Assembly (NCBI GenBank): GCA_023386155.1
Contig: JAEWKH010000001.1
Location: 1-64,000 of the forward strand
Direction: 5' to 3'
Length of the DNA stretch: 64,000 nt
Source of the DNA: Pseudomonadota bacterium
GTDB lineage: Bacteria; Pseudomonadota; Alphaproteobacteria; Rhizobiales; Beijerinckiaceae
Part shown: positions 18,512-27,575 of the stretch, one piece after another
How the letters are laid out: every line of letters begins with the position of its first letter
Numbering within the stretch: the stretch's first letter is position 1
Made by a program: the position numbers and the translations under genes
Notes under the pieces: generated by a model
Database searches by the model: none
Told to the model about the DNA's origin: nothing
The model's input: the letters and a program-made list of their open reading frames with translations, nothing else

Positions 18512-19378
18512 ATGCTGCGCAGCATCCTGATCGCCCTCGATGGTTCTCCGTCGAGCTTGCAAGCCGCCGGGCTCGGACTGGATCTGGCACGCCGTCACAA
18601 AGCTCACGTGGAGGGACTCGGCATTGTCAACTCGGCCTGGATCCAGCGCCCAGAGGCCGTGCCGATCGGCGGGACAGCCTACAAGACCGCCCTGGACCTG
18701 AAGGAAATTCAAAGTGCGACCCAGCGGGTGGACGCGGTCCTCCGGGACTTTCGGGAGCGCGCCGGGAGGGCAGGCCTTCCCTCGTTCGACAGCCGCGAGG
18801 TCGATGGCAGCCCGCTTCAGGTGGTCGAGATCGAGGCGGCCTCCCACGACCTGATCGTGCTGGGCCGCAACAGCATGTTCGACGTGGACGGCGAGATCTG
18901 CGAGCTGCCCCTGTGCGTCGACCGGATCATCCGAGGCGAGCCGCGCCCGGTCCTGCTCGTGCCCGATGATCCCCCAGATTCGGGGCATGGTGCCTCGCAG
19001 GCACCGGTTTTGGTTGCGTTCGACGGTAGCCCGGCCTCCTCCAGGGCGGTCCACATGTTTGCGCTCCTCGGACTTGGTGCGGGACGCGTGGTCCATGTCG
19101 TGACGCTCGACCGGTCGTCATCCGGTCGGGCCGAGGAGACCGCCCGCCGCGCCTGCGCGTTGCTCCGGCGGCACGGGGCGGCCGAGACGCACGCCATCGG
19201 CCTGGGGGACCGCGAGGCGGGCACTCCCGCGGAGACGATCCTGGGCCTCGCCAAAGCACTCAAGCCCGGGATGATCGTCATGGGAGCCTACGGTACCCGG
19301 GGCATCCAGGAGATCTTCGGCTCCTGCACAAGGGAGGTCCTGAACGCCAGCCCCGCACCCCTTTTCCTGCACCACTAG
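18512..19378 (+). CDS. Universal stress protein, tandem-domain
   Basis: 288 residues. Both halves retain USP features: LRSILIALDGSPSSLQAAGLGLDLAR at the N-terminus, and VLVAFDGSPASSRAVHMFALLG followed by GMIVMGAYGTRGIQEIFGSCTREVL in the second half. The start at ATG 18512 follows AAGGAGGACAATGAC. It is 28 bp after the P-type ATPase and 37 bp before the lactate dehydrogenase gene, so it is probably co-transcribed with both. Confidence 0.88.
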   Translation: MLRSILIALDGSPSSLQAAGLGLDLARRHKAHVEGLGIVNSAWIQRPEAVPIGGTAYKTALDLKEIQSATQRVDAVLRDFRERAGRAGLPSFDSREVDGSPLQVVEIEAASHDLIVLGRNSMFDVDGEICELPLCVDRIIRGEPRPVLLVPDDPPDSGHGASQAPVLVAFDGSPASSRAVHMFALLGLGAGRVVHVVTLDRSSSGRAEETARRACALLRRHGAAETHAIGLGDREAGTPAETILGLAKALKPGMIVMGAYGTRGIQEIFGSCTREVLNASPAPLFLHH

Positions 19379-19415
19379 AGCCTGCCCCTCGCGACAGCCG
19401 GAAGGAAACCCGCCG

Positions 19416-20423
19416 ATGCATGTCACCGTCTTCAGCACAAAGCCCTATGACCGCCGCTTCCTTGAGGAGGCGAACGCTACGGCGGGGCATTCCCTGTCTT
19501 TCCTCGAAGCACGCCTCTCTGCCGCCACCTGTGGCCTCGCGAAGGGTGCGGGCGCCGTGTGCGCCTTCGTCAACGATGAGGTGAACGCCGATGTTCTGAG
19601 CAGCCTGGTGTCCTCAGGCGTGAAGCTCGTGGTCCTGCGCGCGGCCGGGTTCAACAATGTCGACCTGGAGGCGGCCAGGCGCAAGGGGATCACGGTGGCA
19701 CGGGTTCCGGCCTATTCGCCGCACGCGGTGGCCGAGCATACGATCGCGCTCATCCTCACCCTCAACCGCAACGTCCATCGCGCCTACAACCGCGTCCGCG
19801 AGGGCAATTTCGCCCTCGACGGGCTGCTCGGCTTCGATCTGGCAGGCAAGACGGCCGGCGTGGTGGGAACGGGCAAGATCGGCGAGGTGGTCTGCCGCAT
19901 CCTCACGGGCTTCGGCTGCACCGTGCTGGCACACGATCCGCAGCCCAACGCCGTGTGCGAGCAGATGGGCGTGCGCTACGTGCCGCTGGAGGAGCTGCTC
20001 TCGCTCTCTGATATCGTCACCCTGCATTGCCCGCTGACGCCCGCCACGCACCACCTCATCGACGCGCAGGCTCTGAGGCGTATGAAGCGGGGCATGATGC
20101 TCATCAATACCAGCCGTGGGGCAGTCATCGATACCAAGGCAGTCCTGCGCGGCCTGAAGGACGGCACCATCGGACATCTCGGTCTCGACGTCTACGAGGA
20201 GGAGGCGGACCTGTTCTTCGAGGACCTGTCGCACCGCTTCATCGGCGACGATGTGTTCGCGCGGCTGCTGACCTTCCCGAACGTGCTCATCACGGGCCAT
20301 CAGGCCTTCTTCACCGAGGAGGCGCTCACCAACATCGCCGACACGACCATCGGCAACATCACGTCATTCGAGCGCACGGGGCAGGCTTTGCACGAGGTCT
20401 CCGTCGAGAAGATTGCCCGGTAA
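19416..20423 (+). CDS. ldhA: D-lactate dehydrogenase (2-hydroxyacid dehydrogenase, LdhA-type)
   Basis: 335 residues. The NAD-binding segment AGVVGTGKIGEVVCRIL and the catalytic region INTSRGAVIDTKAVLRGL, with GLDVYEEEADLFFEDLSHR and GHQAFFTEEAL, match fermentative D-lactate dehydrogenases, including the long insertion specific to LdhA. It reduces pyruvate to D-lactate and regenerates NAD+. The lactate permease gene follows after 23 bp, giving a lactate production and export/import pair. Confidence 0.88.
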   Translation: MHVTVFSTKPYDRRFLEEANATAGHSLSFLEARLSAATCGLAKGAGAVCAFVNDEVNADVLSSLVSSGVKLVVLRAAGFNNVDLEAARRKGITVARVPAYSPHAVAEHTIALILTLNRNVHRAYNRVREGNFALDGLLGFDLAGKTAGVVGTGKIGEVVCRILTGFGCTVLAHDPQPNAVCEQMGVRYVPLEELLSLSDIVTLHCPLTPATHHLIDAQALRRMKRGMMLINTSRGAVIDTKAVLRGLKDGTIGHLGLDVYEEEADLFFEDLSHRFIGDDVFARLLTFPNVLITGHQAFFTEEALTNIADTTIGNITSFERTGQALHEVSVEKIAR

Positions 20424-20446
20424 GAGCATCACAGGACAGACGTGAC

Positions 20447-21943
20447 ATGAAGGCAGTCTACGCTGCGCTCCCTCTGGCGCTCGTGCTGGTCCTGATGATC
20501 GGCTGGCGCTGGCCTGCGGCCAAGGCAGGCCTTGCAAGCTTGGCGCTGGCGGCCGTGCTGGCCCTGACGATCTTCGGGATCGGCGCCGAGAGCCACCCTG
20601 GAGCCGGCGCCGGCGGCATCCTCGCAGGCTCGGTTCTGGAGGCGCTGTTCACGGCTGCGACCATCCTCTGGATCATCTTTCCCGCCCTGGCGATCTACGA
20701 GCTTCAGGTCCGGTCCGGCGCCTTCGACGTGATCCGCGCCGGTCTGGCGGGCTTGTCCGAGGACCCGCGGATCCAGGCTCTCCTCGTGGCCTGGTTCTTC
20801 GGCCTGTTCATGGAGGGAGCGGCCGGGTTCGGCACCCCTGTCGCTTTGGCCGCTCCCCTGCTGGTCAGCCTTGGCTTCACTCCCGTGAAGGCCGTCGCAC
20901 TCGCCCTGATCGGCCATGCCGTCGGGGTCTCGTTCGGGGCGGTTGGAACGCCGGTCCTGGCCCAGGCCTCGCTCGTGGCGGTGAGCGCATCGGATATCGC
21001 GCGGGCCACCGGGCTTCTTCATGGAGCACTCGGCATCATCCTGACGCTGTTCCTCGTGCGCCTGTCGGGGGATGGCTCGCCGACCGTCCGGCAGTGGGGC
21101 TGGGGCTTGACGGCAGCCGCCTGCTTTCTTGCTCCCTGTGTGGCGCTGGCCACGATGGTGGGGCCGGAGCTTCCGACGCTCGGGGGAGCCCTGATCGGCG
21201 GAGCCTGCTTCGTCCTCATCCTCCGCCGGAAGGCCGGAGCGTCCGTGAAGCAGGATTGGCGGAGTGTCATGAAGGCCGGCACGCCTTATGCCATCGTTCT
21301 CGCGCTCATTCTCGCAACCCGGCTGCTGCCGGGGGTGAGGGAGCAGCTCCGCTCCGTCGAGATCTCCTGGTCCGTGCTCGGAACGTTCCGCGGCAGCATG
21401 CAGCCGCTCTACCATGCAGGTACGATCCTGCTGCTGGGGTTCGTGCTCGGCGGGCTTGCCCAGGGGCGCGGTGCTGCGGACCTGCTCAAGGCCTCCCGGG
21501 CGGCCCTGCGCCGGCTGGCGTCGGTCATGCTCGCCCTCGTGGCGATGCTCGCCCTGTCCCGTCTGATGCTGCACGCCCGGATGATCCACGAACTGGCGGA
21601 GGGCGCCCGCGAAGCCGGAGCGGCATGGCCGCTTCTGGCGCCGGCGATCGGGGTCCTCGGCACCTTCGTGACCGGGTCCGCAACGGCGTCCAACATCCTC
21701 TTCACCGAATTCCAGGCGGCCACCGCCTCGGCGCTCGCGCTGCCGCTCGCCACCATGGTGGCCGCGCAGGGTTTCGGCGCGGCGGTGGGCAACATCGTCT
21801 GCCCGCACAACATCATCGCCGGGGCGGCAACGGTCGGTCTGAGCGGGCAGGAGGGGGCTGTCCTGACAAGAACGGTGCTGGCCTGCACGGCCTATGCTCT
21901 GGCCGGCGGCCTCCTCGTGTTGGTTCTGAGTTCATGGCACTAA
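20447..21943 (+). CDS. L-lactate permease family transporter
   Basis: 498 residues, almost entirely hydrophobic with about 12-14 membrane helices. The conserved FMEGAAGFGTPVALAAPLLVSLGF and TGSATASNILFTEFQ motifs define the LldP/GlcA lactate-glycolate permease family (lactate:proton symport). ATG 20447 is chosen as the first start after the ldhA stop; the frame upstream overlaps ldhA. Coupling with LdhA suggests lactate efflux during fermentation or re-uptake afterwards. Confidence 0.9.
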   Translation: MKAVYAALPLALVLVLMIGWRWPAAKAGLASLALAAVLALTIFGIGAESHPGAGAGGILAGSVLEALFTAATILWIIFPALAIYELQVRSGAFDVIRAGLAGLSEDPRIQALLVAWFFGLFMEGAAGFGTPVALAAPLLVSLGFTPVKAVALALIGHAVGVSFGAVGTPVLAQASLVAVSASDIARATGLLHGALGIILTLFLVRLSGDGSPTVRQWGWGLTAAACFLAPCVALATMVGPELPTLGGALIGGACFVLILRRKAGASVKQDWRSVMKAGTPYAIVLALILATRLLPGVREQLRSVEISWSVLGTFRGSMQPLYHAGTILLLGFVLGGLAQGRGAADLLKASRAALRRLASVMLALVAMLALSRLMLHARMIHELAEGAREAGAAWPLLAPAIGVLGTFVTGSATASNILFTEFQAATASALALPLATMVAAQGFGAAVGNIVCPHNIIAGAATVGLSGQEGAVLTRTVLACTAYALAGGLLVLVLSSWH

Positions 21944-21993
21944 GCGGCGATAGACGTTCTTCCGTGCAGACGAAATCTTGAAATGAGCATCCC

Positions 21994-22941
21994 ATGAAGC
22001 CGATTGTGACCCTGACCCTCAACCCGTCCATCGACGGCTCCAGCGAGGCCGAAACCGTGCGTCCCATCCACAAGGTGCGGACCTCCAACGAGCGCTACGA
22101 ACCCGGCGGTGGTGGGATCAATGTCACGCGCGTGATCCAGGAGCTCGGCGGCTCCTCCCTTGCGCTGTATCTGGCCGGAGGCGTGACCGGCTCGGTGCTC
22201 GAGGACCTGCTCACGAGTAACCGCATCGGCGGAAATCGGATCCCGATCAGGGATCACACGCGGGTCAGTCACACGGTCTTTGAAAAGACAACCGGGCTCG
22301 AGTACCGCTTCGTCCCTGAGGGACCTGAGATTGATCCGTCCGAGTGGCAGGATTGCCTTGCCGTTCTGGGCACTCTCGAATGCGAGTACCTCGTTGCAAG
22401 CGGCAGCATCCCGAGAGGTGTTCCAGCCGATTTCTATGTCCAAGTCGCCGCCATCGCGCGTGAGAAGGGGATGAAGCTCGTTCTCGACACATCGGGACAG
22501 GCGCTTCGCGAGACGATTGCAGCCGGCGGCATCCACCTCGCTAAGCCGAGCCTCGGCGAGTTCGAGCAACTCGTTGGGCGCAGCTTAAAGGAAGCCGGAG
22601 AGTTGGAGGAGGCCGCCATGGACGTGGTCCGCTCGGGCCGGGTCGAACTCCTCGCTGTCACGATGGGCCACGAGGGCGCACTCCTGGCCCAAGAGAGCGG
22701 GACCCTGAGGCTTCCAGCGTTGAAGGCGGATGTTCGCAGTGCCGTAGGTGCGGGCGATAGCTTCGTCGCCGCCATGACGCTCGCCCTGGCACGCGGCGCT
22801 GCGCCCGAGGAAGCCTTCAGGTGGGGCATCGCCGCGGGCACCGCGGCTGTCCAGACTCCGGGCACCGGGCTGTGCCGACGTGGGGATGTCGAGCTATTCT
22901 TCAACGCGATCTCGCACGATCAAGGAGCGCAGGTGCCCTAG
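21994..22941 (+). CDS. PfkB-family sugar kinase (1-phosphofructokinase / Pfk-2-like)
   Basis: A 315-residue ribokinase-fold enzyme starting IVTLTLNPSIDGSSEAE. GGGGINVTRVIQELGG is the substrate motif, SAVGAGDSFVAAM the anion-hole and catalytic Asp signature, and LDTSGQALRE fits the FruK/PfkB subgroup. It likely phosphorylates fructose-6-phosphate or a related sugar phosphate using ATP. Its position between the lactate genes and the antiporter places it in the energy-metabolism part of the island. The exact substrate is inferred only. Confidence 0.85.
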   Translation: MKPIVTLTLNPSIDGSSEAETVRPIHKVRTSNERYEPGGGGINVTRVIQELGGSSLALYLAGGVTGSVLEDLLTSNRIGGNRIPIRDHTRVSHTVFEKTTGLEYRFVPEGPEIDPSEWQDCLAVLGTLECEYLVASGSIPRGVPADFYVQVAAIAREKGMKLVLDTSGQALRETIAAGGIHLAKPSLGEFEQLVGRSLKEAGELEEAAMDVVRSGRVELLAVTMGHEGALLAQESGTLRLPALKADVRSAVGAGDSFVAAMTLALARGAAPEEAFRWGIAAGTAAVQTPGTGLCRRGDVELFFNAISHDQGAQVP

Positions 22942-23055
22942 GGCTGCTGTAGATTTGGGCCCCCGCCCACCGATGTGAGCAACTCAGACTATCGGCAAAC
23001 CGTAGCGAGGCCTGCGTGTTCCTGCCGGAGGGCGCGACAGAGGAAACGAGGCACC

Positions 23056-24837
23056 ATGGACGGTATTTCAGTCTTCAACGAGACGGCCGCAATCCTCGCA
23101 CTGGCTGCGGGCATGGGAGTCCTGGGTTTGGCGCTCCGTCAGCCGCTGATCGTGGCCTTCATCGCGACCGGGATCGTGGCGGGCCCCGATGCCCTCGGCC
23201 TTGTCCAAGGCAGCGAGCATGTCGGACTTCTGGCCGAGATCGGCGTCGCGGTTCTTCTCTTCCTAGTGGGGCTCAAGCTCGACCTCAAGATCGTGCGATC
23301 TCTGGGGCCGGTCGCACTCGCTACCGGCCTCGGACAGGTCGCCTTCACCGCTGGGGTTGGCTTCGTCATCTGCCTTGCCCTTGGCTTGGACGCTGTCACG
23401 AGCGGCTACGTTGCCGTTGCACTGACGTTCTCCAGCACCATCATCATTGTCAAGCTCCTCTCCGACAAGCGCGAGGTCGACTCGCTGCATGGCCGCATCG
23501 CCATCGGATTCCTCATCGTCCAGGACATCGTCGTGGTCCTGGCAATGATCGTTCTCTCGACCATCGGGATCCGCACCGGCGACAGTCCGGCAGGCTTCGG
23601 AATCGGTGGCGCCTTCCTCAGCGGCCTCCTTCTCCTCGCGCTGGTCGCCCTGTTCGTGCGCTACGGCGCGGAGCGGTTGCTGCGCCACATCACTCGCATG
23701 CCCGAACTCCTGGTGACCTTCGCCCTGGCCTGGGCGGTCCTGCTCGCAGCGGTCTGCGACTTCATCGGATTGGGCAAGGAACTAGGCGGCCTGATCGCCG
23801 GCGTATCGCTTGCCTCGACCTCCTTCCGGGAAGCGATCGCCTCCCGCTTGGCGAGCCTCCGCGACTTCCTGCTGCTGTTCTTCTTCATCGCCCTGGGTTC
23901 AGGCCTGCGCATCGGCCTCCTCGGCGACCAGATCCTGCCGGCGATCCTCCTGTCCGCCTTCGTCCTGGTCGGCAATCCGCTGATCGTCATGGCGATCATG
24001 GGTTCCATGGGCTACCGCAAGCGGACCGGCTTCTTCGCCGGCCTCACGGTCGCCCAGATCAGCGAGTTCTCGCTGATCTTCATGGCCATGGGCATCTCCC
24101 TGGGCCATGCCTCCCCCGAGTCGCTCGGTCTGGTCACCCTGGTGGGTCTCGTGACCATCACCCTGTCGACTTACATGATCCTGTACTCCCAGACTCTCTA
24201 CACCTTGGTCGAGCCCTTCATCGGCTGGGCCGAGCGGCGGCAGCCGCACCGGGAGCGGGAGGAGCTTTCCGACTCCCGGGAAGCATACGATGTCATCCTG
24301 TTCGGCCTCGGACGGTTTGGTCGGGAGATCGCCAAGGTCGTGCAATCGGCCGGGACCAGGATCCTCGGGGTTGACTTCGACCCGGAGGCACTGGAGCGGT
24401 GGCGCAAGCGCGGACACACGGGTGTCTATGGAGACGCCCTCGATCCCGAGTTCCCGGAGACGCTGCCCCTCGGTGAGGCCAAATGGGCCATCATCGCTAC
24501 GTCCCCGCCGTTGGGCCCCAGCGTGGTTCACAGCGACAACCGCATCGTGCTCATGGAGGGCCTGCGGCAGGCGGGTTTCGAGGGTCGGATTGCGATCCGC
24601 AGCCACGATCAAGCCGATGCGCGGCAGCTCCTGCACGCGGGCGCTGACCTGGTGCTGGCCCCCTATGCCGATGCCGCGGTACGGGCAGGCGAGCTCATGG
24701 GCTTCTTGCCCCGTGACCTGCCTGCTGACATGGAGGTCAGCCGTACGGCAGACACTGCACCCACTTCTCGGGTTGAGAAACCGAGCCTCAGGCCCGATCG
24801 TCAGGCGGAACGGGATGCCGAGGCAGGTCCGGCCTGA
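23056..24837 (+). CDS. Kef-type cation:proton antiporter (CPA2) with RCK/TrkA-N domain
   Basis: 593 residues. The N-terminal half has about 12 helices of the Na+/H+ exchanger fold (LFLVGLKLDLKIV; FSSTIIIVKLLSDK; GLIAGVSLAST). The C-terminal cytoplasmic RCK domain begins near residue 410 (VILFGLGRFGREIAKVVQ) and binds NAD(H) or ATP. It probably exchanges K+ for H+ and is gated by nucleotide state. ATG 23056 is preferred; the upstream open frame has no ribosome site. Its 3' end overlaps the convergent USP gene by 37 bp. Confidence 0.88.
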   Translation: MDGISVFNETAAILALAAGMGVLGLALRQPLIVAFIATGIVAGPDALGLVQGSEHVGLLAEIGVAVLLFLVGLKLDLKIVRSLGPVALATGLGQVAFTAGVGFVICLALGLDAVTSGYVAVALTFSSTIIIVKLLSDKREVDSLHGRIAIGFLIVQDIVVVLAMIVLSTIGIRTGDSPAGFGIGGAFLSGLLLLALVALFVRYGAERLLRHITRMPELLVTFALAWAVLLAAVCDFIGLGKELGGLIAGVSLASTSFREAIASRLASLRDFLLLFFFIALGSGLRIGLLGDQILPAILLSAFVLVGNPLIVMAIMGSMGYRKRTGFFAGLTVAQISEFSLIFMAMGISLGHASPESLGLVTLVGLVTITLSTYMILYSQTLYTLVEPFIGWAERRQPHREREELSDSREAYDVILFGLGRFGREIAKVVQSAGTRILGVDFDPEALERWRKRGHTGVYGDALDPEFPETLPLGEAKWAIIATSPPLGPSVVHSDNRIVLMEGLRQAGFEGRIAIRSHDQADARQLLHAGADLVLAPYADAAVRAGELMGFLPRDLPADMEVSRTADTAPTSRVEKPSLRPDRQAERDAEAGPA

Positions 24838-25703
24838 TCGGGGAGCTGTCCCGACGGAACCACCAGGACATCCAGCTCCGCATCTTGCAGGATGCTTTCC
24901 GCAACGCTTCCCAGGAGCAACGTGCCGAGCCGGGACTGTCCACGGGTGCCCAGGACAATAAGATCCGAACGGTTTTCCTGGGCTCTGTCGCGGATGGTCT
25001 GCCCGGTGGATTCCCTGACCGGACAGACCATGGTGCGGCTTGCCTTGACCTGGACCTTGCCGATGAACCCGACCATGCCGTGCGCGGCCTGCGCCTCATC
25101 CTCCGCAAGCTGGTCCTTCAACTGCTCCCGGGTCATGGCCGCCCGCAGCATGGCGTCCCGGGCGAGGGTGTCGAACACGTGCAGAAAAACGATTTCGGCG
25201 TCGGCAAGGAGGCCGAGATCCTGCGCCGTTCGGACGGCATGGGCCGAGGCATCGGAGAAATCCGTGGCAACCAGGATGCGGCGATAGGGCTGGGCTGGAA
25301 CCCCGTTGGCCATCAGGATGGGCCGGCGGCTGCGCCGGATCGTCCGGTCCACGGTCGTTCCGATGAAGATCTCCCGCAGGACCTGACGCCGATAAGGCCC
25401 CATCACCATGAGGTCCGCATCGAACTCCGCCGCGGCGTCCGAGAGGCCCCGGAACGGCTCTCCCCGGATGACCTTGGCGTCGCAATCCAGACCGTCAACC
25501 TCCCGAATGGTCCGGGCCATTTCCGCCAGAAGGACTATGGCCTCGCGCTCGGCCGACTCCACCAGCCGCCCCGGCTGATCATCGTCGACGACATGAACCA
25601 GGATGAGGCGGGCGGACACCCGCCGGGCGAGCAGAGTGGCGCGGCGCAAGGCGCGATCGGACCGCGTCGAGAAGTCGGTTGCCACCAGGACCGTTCGCAT
25701 CAT
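24801..25703 (-). CDS. Universal stress protein, two intact USP domains
   Basis: 300 residues. Domain 1 starts RTVLVATDFSTRSDRALRRA with MGPYRRQVLREIFIGTTVDRTIR; domain 2 starts YRRILVATDFSDASAHAV and ends LGTRGQSRLGTLLLGSVAESILQDAELDVLVVP. The C-terminal loop matches the canonical G-2x-G-9x-G(S/T) ATP-binding motif, so domain 2 may bind ATP. It is convergent with the antiporter gene, overlapping it by 37 bp. A perfect 9-bp dyad at 25721-25742 lies just upstream of the start. Confidence 0.9.
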   Translation of the reverse strand: MMRTVLVATDFSTRSDRALRRATLLARRVSARLILVHVVDDDQPGRLVESAEREAIVLLAEMARTIREVDGLDCDAKVIRGEPFRGLSDAAAEFDADLMVMGPYRRQVLREIFIGTTVDRTIRRSRRPILMANGVPAQPYRRILVATDFSDASAHAVRTAQDLGLLADAEIVFLHVFDTLARDAMLRAAMTREQLKDQLAEDEAQAAHGMVGFIGKVQVKASRTMVCPVRESTGQTIRDRAQENRSDLIVLGTRGQSRLGTLLLGSVAESILQDAELDVLVVPSGQLPDQAGPASASRSA

Positions 25704-25720
25704 CGCGCACTCCTGCCTGT

Positions 25721-25742
25721 TGATCGGCTCACGAGCCGATCA
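25721..25742 (-). promoter_or_regulatory. Perfect 9-bp inverted repeat upstream of a USP gene
   Basis: TGATCGGCT and its complement flank a 4-base spacer, centred about 29 bp before ATG 25703. It could be an operator or a 5'-leader hairpin; no matching known consensus was recognised. Confidence 0.4.
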
Positions 25743-25949
25743 GGTCCCCGCGTTGTGATCGCCCGGGCCTGATAGGAAGGTTAGCATCAGGGCCCCATGG
25801 ATCAACCGCGCCATGGCGTGGAAAATCCGCCACGCGTTTCGCTCCTTCTGCGGTGAGGGATGTGCGAGGTTGCACCTTGGCCTCCGAACTTGCTCCGCAG
25901 AGGAGGGTACGGAATGGTTCCACGATGCCCGGTGTCACAGCCCGGTGCA

Positions 25950-25963
25950 TTGCGTTGGATCAA
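25950..25963 (+). promoter_or_regulatory. FNR/FixK-type box before USP at 26050
   Basis: TTGCG-TTGG-ATCAA ends 86 bp before ATG 26050. CATAAT follows about 25 bp later as a -10, giving class II spacing. Confidence 0.65.
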
Positions 25964-26049
25964 GGCGTCCATCCCGATTTCGACCGCATAATGGGCTAGA
26001 CTGATGGTCCGGCGATTTTGCTTCTCGCGTGGGCCGATGGGAGAGGGCA

Positions 26050-26886
26050 ATGATCAAGGACATCATGGTACATCTGGATGGCAGCCCGGAAGACGAGGTT
26101 CGGCTGGAATACGCCCAGGCCATCGCCGCCGGCCGGCAGACTCACCTGATCGGCGTCTTCACCAACCTGCTGCCTGACCTGTCCATCGCCATGCCATTCG
26201 ATGGCGGCGCTGCCGCCGTCGTGCAGATTGTGAGCGAGCTGGAGGAACAGGCCCGCAAGGATGGCGATGCCACGTCTAAGCGCCTGACGGAGAGGCTCAC
26301 CGAACTTCAGGGGCCAACGGAGCTGCGCCGCTTCGACGAGACCTTCGGCACCATGTCGATCAAGGTGGCGGAACAGGCCCGTTACGCCGACCTCTTCATC
26401 GCCACGCGCCCCTATGGCGCCGGTGATACTCCTGTTTGGCTGGATCTGGTCGAGGCCGTTCTTTTCGGCAGCGGCCGCGGTCTCCTGGTCCCTCCGCCGG
26501 GCTACCGACAATCGGGGTCCGTTCGCACGGTTCTGGTGGCTTGGAACGGCAGCCGCGAAGCTGCCCGCGCCCTGGGCGAAGGGATGGGCTTCATCCAGAA
26601 TGCCAGCCGCACCACCGCTCTCATGATCGATCTCAAGGCCGATGCCGGGATGGGCCAGGATGTGGAGCGGCATCTCGCCCGCCACGGGGTCACGGCAGAA
26701 ATCGTTGCGGTCGAAAGTCAGGGTCGCCGGGTGGCGGACGTGGTTCTCGACGAGGCGCGCCGCGTATCGGCCGATCTCGTCGTCATGGGAGGGTACGGCC
26801 ATACCCGCCTGCGGGAGCAGATCTTCGGCGGCGCGACCCTAGACATGCTGACGATCTCGGATCGCCCCGTGCTTCTGGCGCATTGA
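26050..26886 (+). CDS. Universal stress protein, tandem-domain
   Basis: 278 residues: MIKDIMVHLDGSPEDEVRLEYAQ at the start, and TVLVAWNGSREAARALGEGM with GGYGHTRLREQIFGGATLDML in the second half. ATG 26050 follows GAGAGGGCA. It begins a plus-strand run with the flavodoxin-fold reductase (31 bp later) and the heavy-metal ATPase, behind an FNR-type promoter. Confidence 0.88.
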   Translation: MIKDIMVHLDGSPEDEVRLEYAQAIAAGRQTHLIGVFTNLLPDLSIAMPFDGGAAAVVQIVSELEEQARKDGDATSKRLTERLTELQGPTELRRFDETFGTMSIKVAEQARYADLFIATRPYGAGDTPVWLDLVEAVLFGSGRGLLVPPPGYRQSGSVRTVLVAWNGSREAARALGEGMGFIQNASRTTALMIDLKADAGMGQDVERHLARHGVTAEIVAVESQGRRVADVVLDEARRVSADLVVMGGYGHTRLREQIFGGATLDMLTISDRPVLLAH

Positions 26887-26917
26887 GCGGAACGCTGCCC
26901 CTGTCGGAGGATCCGGC

Positions 26918-27502
26918 ATGACACGCATCGCCATCATCCAGGGCCATCCGGCGCCCGGCAGCCGACACTTCTGCCATGCGCTGGCCGACGCCTATGCCCG
27001 GGGCGCTGCCGAAGGCGGGCATGAGGTTCGCACTGTCCCCGTGGCCGATCTCGACTTCCCGCTGCTGCGCTCAAAGGGTGATTGGGAGGGCGCCGCGTCG
27101 CCGCCTGCGATTTCGGAGGAACAGCAGGCGCTCGCCTGGGCCGAGCACCTCGTCATCATCTATCCCCTGTGGCTCGGCGGAATGCCGGCGCTGCTCAAGG
27201 GCTTCATGGAGCAGGCCTTCCGGCCGGCCTTCATGACTGGCGGGGGCGGCCCCAAGGCGAGCTGGAAGACGGCACTCAAAGGCCGTTCGTCCCGCATCAT
27301 CATCACGATGGGCATGCCCGCGTTTGCGTATCGCTGGTACTTCGGCGCACACAGCCTCAGGAGCCTCAAGCGCAGCATTCTCTCGCTGGTCGGCATCGGC
27401 CCGAACCGCCACACGCTGATCGGCATGATCGAAGGCATGAGTGACGCCAAGCGCAAGGCATGGCTCGATACCGTGCGAATGCTCGGGACAAGGGCGCGGT
27501 AG
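26918..27502 (+). CDS. NAD(P)H-dependent flavodoxin-fold oxidoreductase
   Basis: 194 residues of the NQO1/MdaB type. The FMN/FAD phosphate-binding start is RIAIIQGHPAPGSRHFCHALADAYARGA, and YPLWLGGMPALLKGFMEQAF is the conserved flavin-proximal segment. It is expected to reduce quinones or similar acceptors with two electrons. It lies in a probable operon between a USP and a P-type ATPase. Confidence 0.85.
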   Translation: MTRIAIIQGHPAPGSRHFCHALADAYARGAAEGGHEVRTVPVADLDFPLLRSKGDWEGAASPPAISEEQQALAWAEHLVIIYPLWLGGMPALLKGFMEQAFRPAFMTGGGGPKASWKTALKGRSSRIIITMGMPAFAYRWYFGAHSLRSLKRSILSLVGIGPNRHTLIGMIEGMSDAKRKAWLDTVRMLGTRAR

Positions 27503-27575
27503 CCGGGCAATGGCAGGCGTCGAAGGGCCGATTTTGAAGTGCTCATTTCGGCCTCGGCTCCCGGATGTGCAGGGA

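Noticed and set aside
20429..21808. Long 459-residue minus-strand open frame
   Set aside because: It is the complement of the lactate permease gene, has no ribosome site, and its composition (Arg/Gly/His-rich, no domains) is typical of an antisense shadow in GC-rich DNA.
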